Of a stretch of DNA of 64,000 nt, positions 59,851-64,000 are shown piece by piece. The stretch is taken from the NCBI GenBank assembly GCA_020351875.1, contig CP070671.1, forward strand, positions 2,784,786 through 2,848,785. Reading direction: 5' to 3'. Both the position numbers and the translations under genes were made by a program. This DNA comes from Chromatiales bacterium. GTDB lineage: Bacteria; Pseudomonadota; Gammaproteobacteria; Steroidobacterales; GCA-2729495. The notes under the pieces were generated by a model. It searched no databases and was not told the DNA's origin. It saw only the letters and a list, made by a program, of their open reading frames with translations. Within the stretch, counting starts at the first letter, position 1. Each line of letters opens with the position of its first letter.

Positions 59851-61083
59851 TCAGGCCAGCGCCGCTGCGGCGATTTCCTTGAAAGACACGGATGCGTCTG
59901 CAAGCTCGCCCGGATCCAGGCAGGCCTTTGCCGCAATCAGTTTCTTGCCTAGCATGAACTCGCGGGCGCTGTTCACCGCTTCGACCGCCTGCAGCCGGCC
60001 GTCGTCCAGGTGAAATACGGCGAGCGAGCGCCCGGCGGGATCGCCGCGCAAGACCCTCGCACAGCCAGGATCGGCCAGGCCCGCAATCTGCAGTTTCAGG
60101 TCGTACTGATCCGACCAGAACCATGGCACCTGTGAATAGGCCTTGGGTTTGCCCAACAGCGTGGCCGCAGCGGTCTTCGCCTGTTCCTGCGCGTTGTGCA
60201 CCGATTCCAGGCGCACACGCCTGCCGAGCAGGCTGTTGGGATGGTTCGTGCAATCGCCGATCGCGAGTATGTCCGGGTCGTCGGTCTGGCAATACTCGTC
60301 CACCAGGATGCCATCATCGCAGGGCAGGCCGGCCGCCTCCGCGATATCGGTCACCGGCACCACGCCGATCCCGATCAGGACGATATCGGCCGGCACTTCC
60401 TGATTGTGGCCGTCGATCACGGCCTGCACGCGACCTTCGCCGCAAATGCTGCCCATCGGCGGCAGGCCCAGCAGGAGCTCGACGCCGGCTTCGGCGTGCA
60501 CCCGTTCGTAGAAAGCTGACAGTTCCGGCGACGCGACCCGTGCCAGCACCCGGTCGGCGATTTCCTGAACACTGACCTTGAGTCCGGCCTGCACGGCAAC
60601 GGCCGCCACTTCCAGGCCGATGTACCCGGCACCCACCACGATCAGCCGTGCGCCGGGCCGGAAGTCGTCGCGGATCGCGAGCACGTCGTCGACCGTGCGC
60701 AGGTAATGCACGCCGGCGAGTTCTTCACCGTCGATGCCCAGTCTTCGCACCTTGGTGCCGGTGGCCAGTACCAGCTTGGAGTAGGGCAGTTCGCTGCCAT
60801 CGTCCAGCTGCACGGCCTTGGCTGCACGGTCAATGGCAGTCACGCGGGTGTTCGCACGCAATTCCACATCGTGTTCGCCGTAGTAGCGTTCCGGGCGCAG
60901 GTACAGGCGTTCGAGTTCCAGTTCTCCGGCCAGGAATTTTTTTGACAGCGGCGGGCGCTGGTAAGGCGGGTACGGCTCCTCACCGACGATGACGATGCGC
61001 CCGTCGTATTTACCCTGGCGCAGCGAGACCGCGGTCTGGCCCGCGGCGTGGCCCGCACCGGCAATCACGATTGTGTCAGGCAT
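59851..61083 (-). CDS. FAD-dependent ferredoxin/rubredoxin reductase
   Basis: 410 residues of the putidaredoxin/rhodocoxin-reductase type. FAD-binding IAGAGHAAGQTAVSLR, NAD-binding VVGAGYIGLEVAAVA, the conserved PPLSKKFLAGE, and DILAIGDC near residue 275 that closes the FAD site; the C-terminal reductase domain has PWFWSDQYDLKLQIAG. It passes electrons from NADH to a ferredoxin, often for P450 or dioxygenase systems. No partner gene is adjacent, so the acceptor is unknown. Confidence 0.9.
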   Translation of the reverse strand: MPDTIVIAGAGHAAGQTAVSLRQGKYDGRIVIVGEEPYPPYQRPPLSKKFLAGELELERLYLRPERYYGEHDVELRANTRVTAIDRAAKAVQLDDGSELPYSKLVLATGTKVRRLGIDGEELAGVHYLRTVDDVLAIRDDFRPGARLIVVGAGYIGLEVAAVAVQAGLKVSVQEIADRVLARVASPELSAFYERVHAEAGVELLLGLPPMGSICGEGRVQAVIDGHNQEVPADIVLIGIGVVPVTDIAEAAGLPCDDGILVDEYCQTDDPDILAIGDCTNHPNSLLGRRVRLESVHNAQEQAKTAAATLLGKPKAYSQVPWFWSDQYDLKLQIAGLADPGCARVLRGDPAGRSLAVFHLDDGRLQAVEAVNSAREFMLGKKLIAAKACLDPGELADASVSFKEIAAAALA

Positions 61084-61185
61084 CTGTTGTCCTTTTCTGC
61101 TGGTTCCGGTGTTGGCGTGTCGGGACCGAACTGCGCGACGATTATACTCACGCGCCGCGCGGTCATTCTTTCCTGGAGCATGGGT

Positions 61186-62160
61186 ATGAGCAACGCGATT
61201 CAGATCGACGAATTCGGTGGCCCGGAGGTCCTGAGGTGGCGAGAAGTTGCGCTACCCGCGCCGGGTGCCGGCGAAGTCCTGGTGCGACACACGGCCGTTG
61301 GCCTCAACTTTATCGATACCTATCATCGTTCCGGACTGTACCCGCTGGAATTGCCAACCGGCCTCGGGACAGAGGCCGCCGGCGTGGTCGAGGCCCTCGG
61401 CAACGGCGTCGATCAGTTGGCCCCCGGAGACCGAGTCGCGTGGCTGGGGCTGCCTCCCGGCGCTTACGCGGAACAACGCGTGTACCCGGCCGAGCGGTTG
61501 GTGCGGTTGCCGCAGGACATCAGCGACGAAACGGCAGCAGGGGGACTGCTGAAGGGGCTCACGGCCTGGTACCTGCTGCATCGTTCTTACCCGGCCCAGC
61601 CCGGAGACTGGGTGTTGCTGTACGCTGCCGCGGGCGGGGTGGGTTCGATTGCCGCGCGCTGGGCAGCCGCGAAAGACGTGCGCGTGATCGGCGTGGCCGG
61701 ATCCGCGGCAAAGGCGGCACAGGCTCGGGAGAATGGCTGTGAGGCCGTGGTGCTCGCCGACGCGGATGATTTCGTCGCGCAGGTGCGCGCCCTCACCGGC
61801 GACGAAGGCGTGGCCGCGGTCTATGACTCAGTGGGCCGCGACACCTTTTTTCAGTCGCTGGATTGCCTGCGCATGCACGGCACCATGGTGAGTTACGGCA
61901 ATGCCACGGGTGCGGTGGAGCCGTTTTCGCCCATGGAACTTGCCCGGCGGGGCTCACTGTTCCTGACGCGGCCGGCGGTCTTCGACTTCATCCGCACGCG
62001 GGAAGAGCTGGAAGCTGCCACGACGGCGCTGTTCAGCGCGATGCAATCGGGTGCGGTCCGGGTGGACGTGAACCAGCGTTACCCGCTGCGCGATGCGGCG
62101 CAGGCACACATCGACCTGGAGGCGCGCCGCACGACCGGTTCCACGCTGTTACTGCCCTGA
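61186..62160 (+). CDS. qorA: NADPH:quinone oxidoreductase (zinc-independent MDR family)
   Basis: 324 residues. N-terminal GVGLNFIDTYHRSGLYP-like stretch of quinone oxidoreductases (AVGLNFIDTYHR), then the NADPH-binding YAAAGGVGSIAARWA and YDSVGRDTFFQSLDCL. No zinc-binding residues of alcohol dehydrogenases. GGAG before the ATG at 61186 favours it over one six bases upstream. The last 12 bases overlap the convergent permease gene. Confidence 0.9.
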   Translation: MSNAIQIDEFGGPEVLRWREVALPAPGAGEVLVRHTAVGLNFIDTYHRSGLYPLELPTGLGTEAAGVVEALGNGVDQLAPGDRVAWLGLPPGAYAEQRVYPAERLVRLPQDISDETAAGGLLKGLTAWYLLHRSYPAQPGDWVLLYAAAGGVGSIAARWAAAKDVRVIGVAGSAAKAAQARENGCEAVVLADADDFVAQVRALTGDEGVAAVYDSVGRDTFFQSLDCLRMHGTMVSYGNATGAVEPFSPMELARRGSLFLTRPAVFDFIRTREELEAATTALFSAMQSGAVRVDVNQRYPLRDAAQAHIDLEARRTTGSTLLLP

Positions 62161-64000
62161 GGCCACCGGCACGGCATCCAGCGGGGTCAGCGGCCACATG
62201 ATCGGCAACAGCAGCATGACGGCGATGAAGATCACGACGGTCAGTGGCACGCCCACCTTGATGTAGTCGGTGAAGCGATAACCGCCCGGTCCCATGACCA
62301 GGATGTTGGCCGGGTGCGAGATGGGGCTGGTAAAACTGGCCGACGCTGCCATTGCCACGGCCATCATCGCGGTCTGCGGCATGATGCCCATCTCCGCGCA
62401 CGCCGACAGCACGATGGGTGACATCAGCACCACCAGTGCGGCGGTGGGCACGATCATCGTCGCCAGTGCCGTGACCCCGTACAGGCCCATGATCACCGGC
62501 CACGGGCCGAGGCCGCCCAGCGCGTCCATGACTCCGCGGGCCAGGAATTCCGCAGTGCCGGTTTCCTGCATCGCAATGCCCAGCGGCAGCATGCCGGCGA
62601 TCAGGAACACCGCGCGCCAGTCAATCGCGCGATACGCCTGTTCCATGCTGAGGCAACCGGACAGCACCATCACGCTGGCACCAACGACAGCAGCGATGGA
62701 AATCGGCAGCCAGCCCAGCAGCACAGCAATCACCACGGCCAGCATGATGGACGCGGCGACCGGGCCGCGTTTCGTATCCGTGACGGTGATGGTGATCGGG
62801 GTCAGGACCAGCAGGTCCGGATCGTCGTTCAGCAGCACGAGTTTCTGGCGCGGCCCCACCAGCAACAGTGCGTCGCCGAACTGGAGTTCCTTTTCATTCA
62901 GTTCAGAACGGTAGGTCTTGCCCGAACGCAAAATGGCCGACAGTTCCAGGCCGTACTTGTCGCGGAAGTTCACATCCGACACCCGCATCCCAGCCAGCGG
63001 CGATTGCGGCGCAATGGTGGTTTCCACCGTGGCCAGTCGGTCGGAGTCGAATACGTTCAGCGTGCGCGGCACGCTGCCGCCGATTTCGAGTTCCTGCAGG
63101 CCGCGCAGCACGTCCAGGTCTTCCGGACGGCCCTGGATCAGCAGCAGGTCGCCGCCGAGCAACACTTCATCCGGGTCGGGCATGTACGCCAGTTCACCCT
63201 CGCGAAACAGGGCCAGCAGCCGGAAGTCGAAGGCGTCACCAATGCGGCTCTTCGCGAGCGTAGAGCCACCGAGTTCGGAGTCTTTTGGAATGCGCACGAC
63301 GAAAGTGCGCTCCTGCAGCCGGTAGGTTTGTGTCAGGTCGTCTTCGGTGGCCACCCGGATGTCGCCGAACTCGGCACTTTTATTCAGGCTTTCGACCACG
63401 TCGTCGGCACCCTGCAACAGCAACTGGTCGCCGGCTCGCAGCGGCACGTAAGCGAGATTGACACGACGCACGAGATCCTTGCGGCGAATGGCGACAACGC
63501 TGGCGCCGAAACGGCGGCGAAAGTCCGTGTGGTGCAGCAGTTCCTTAACCAGGCTGGAATCTTCGGCCACCGTGGCCTCGACCAGCTGAATGCGCCCGCT
63601 CAGGAACTCGTCCATCAGCGGCGCTTCGCGTTCGATCACCAGGTCGCTCCAGCGCCGCAGCTCTTCGAAGCGGTCCAGGCGACCCTGCACGAGGAGGCGG
63701 TCGCCGCCCACGAGTACCGTGGTGCGTGATGGCAATGTTTCCACCTGCCCCCGTCTTTCGAGGGCCATGACCAGCAAGCCGGCGGCTGAGCCAATTCGGC
63801 TTTCCTGCAGCGTCTTGCCCACCAGCACGGACATGGCCGGCACGGTGACCGTGAAGGTGCTTTCCTGCAGGCCGTACTGCGCGCGCAGGTTGCGCTGGCT
63901 GCGCTGGGACTGCGCCGCGGGTTCCTTACGCGGCAGCATCAGCCGGCCGAACAGCGCGGTGAACAGGATGCCGATACCCATCGCGCCGATGCCGACACCG
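62149..64000 (-). CDS. SLC13-family permease with RCK_C domains (5' part outside window)
   Basis: At least 617 codons are visible; the N-terminus runs off the right edge. The visible part starts with the end of a membrane helix (IGILFTALFGRLMLP), then about 400 residues of cytoplasmic RCK_C/TrkA-C type modules, seen as repeats of GxxLxxSRIGxxxG followed by VLVGGDRLLVQG-like strands (four copies: VLVGGDRLLVQG, LRAGDQLLLQG, VLLGGDLLLIQG, LQFGDALLLVG). The C-terminal membrane part has SASFTSPISHPANILVMGPG, typical of divalent anion/sodium symporters. Substrate (sulfate, dicarboxylate) unknown. Confidence 0.88.
   Translation of the reverse strand, partial: GVGIGAMGIGILFTALFGRLMLPRKEPAAQSQRSQRNLRAQYGLQESTFTVTVPAMSVLVGKTLQESRIGSAAGLLVMALERRGQVETLPSRTTVLVGGDRLLVQGRLDRFEELRRWSDLVIEREAPLMDEFLSGRIQLVEATVAEDSSLVKELLHHTDFRRRFGASVVAIRRKDLVRRVNLAYVPLRAGDQLLLQGADDVVESLNKSAEFGDIRVATEDDLTQTYRLQERTFVVRIPKDSELGGSTLAKSRIGDAFDFRLLALFREGELAYMPDPDEVLLGGDLLLIQGRPEDLDVLRGLQELEIGGSVPRTLNVFDSDRLATVETTIAPQSPLAGMRVSDVNFRDKYGLELSAILRSGKTYRSELNEKELQFGDALLLVGPRQKLVLLNDDPDLLVLTPITITVTDTKRGPVAASIMLAVVIAVLLGWLPISIAAVVGASVMVLSGCLSMEQAYRAIDWRAVFLIAGMLPLGIAMQETGTAEFLARGVMDALGGLGPWPVIMGLYGVTALATMIVPTAALVVLMSPIVLSACAEMGIMPQTAMMAVAMAASASFTSPISHPANILVMGPGGYRFTDYIKVGVPLTVVIFIAVMLLLPIMWPLTPLDAVPVASGQ

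Noticed and set aside
1-64000. CRISPR array, tRNA or rRNA genes, phage genes
   Set aside because: No regularly spaced repeats, no cloverleaf-like sequence or rRNA segments, and no phage structural or integrase genes were seen when reading the intergenic regions.

Overview
The window reads as chromosomal DNA of a GC-rich gammaproteobacterium. The polA-engB-cytochrome c4-dsbA block, the proteobacterial-type glutamate-cysteine ligase, an LptM lipoprotein gene beside argH, FadE-type acyl-CoA dehydrogenase, ExeA/GspB and FlhC-type genes all fit. The mevalonate genes and the acylornithine-type arginine operon suggest one of the deep lineages around the Xanthomonadales, Woeseiales or Chromatiales; this placement is inference. 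Coding density is high and many neighbours overlap by one to four bases. I saw no tRNA, rRNA or CRISPR array.

Region 1 (1-5540) is the accessory part. It starts with the cut end of an IS481-like element. A class I cyclic-di-GMP (GEMM-I) riboswitch at about 737-819 follows, with a possible Shine-Dalgarno-masking helix, and heads an operon of two exported pilin-like subunits, a third exported protein and a PapD-like periplasmic chaperone. A convergent gene encodes a 703-residue outer-membrane beta-barrel protein with a C-terminal SdrD-B-like domain. Together they look like a c-di-GMP-controlled surface fibre or adhesin system of unusual type, and this is the best candidate for an undescribed system here. 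A terminator hairpin between the first two subunit genes carries the second gene's ribosome binding site in its 3' arm.

Region 2 (5828-20120) holds small membrane and hypothetical genes, a beta-carbonic anhydrase and a chain of small redox or unknown genes (rhodanese lipoprotein, ABM monooxygenase-like, SelW/Rdx-like, hydrolase). It continues with a DksA-like zinc finger protein, a FixL/FixJ-like oxygen two-component pair, a universal stress protein, a MocA-like transferase with moaD and moaE, and a DsbA lipoprotein with cytochrome c4.

Region 3 (20220-32291) carries engB and, facing it, one very long leftward operon: argR-argG-[P-loop protein]-argC-argD-argF'-argB-argH-lptM-polA. Its promoter carries two ATGCGCAT operator-like palindromes. 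The transcarbamylase belongs to the N-acetyl/N-succinylornithine class, and alanine sits at the specificity position, which predicts a succinylornithine enzyme. No acylglutamate synthase or deacylase is present, and an unassigned SIMIBI-type P-loop protein lies inside the operon.

Region 4 (32343-47776) contains a carboxylesterase, nudC and a divergent pair of FlhC-like and (tentatively) FlhD-like regulators. YadG/YadH-type ABC transporter genes, a YedK/HMCES protein, gspB-exeA and ispA come next, then mevalonate-pathway genes (mvaD, mvaK2, mvaS), a DUF4399-like lipoprotein and fadE. Region 5 (47924-64000) has mdh, an ABC transporter with a CrtC/AttH-like lipocalin, a GGDEF-EAL protein that may link to the riboswitch through c-di-GMP, gshA, a ferredoxin reductase, a quinone oxidoreductase and a truncated SLC13/RCK_C permease.
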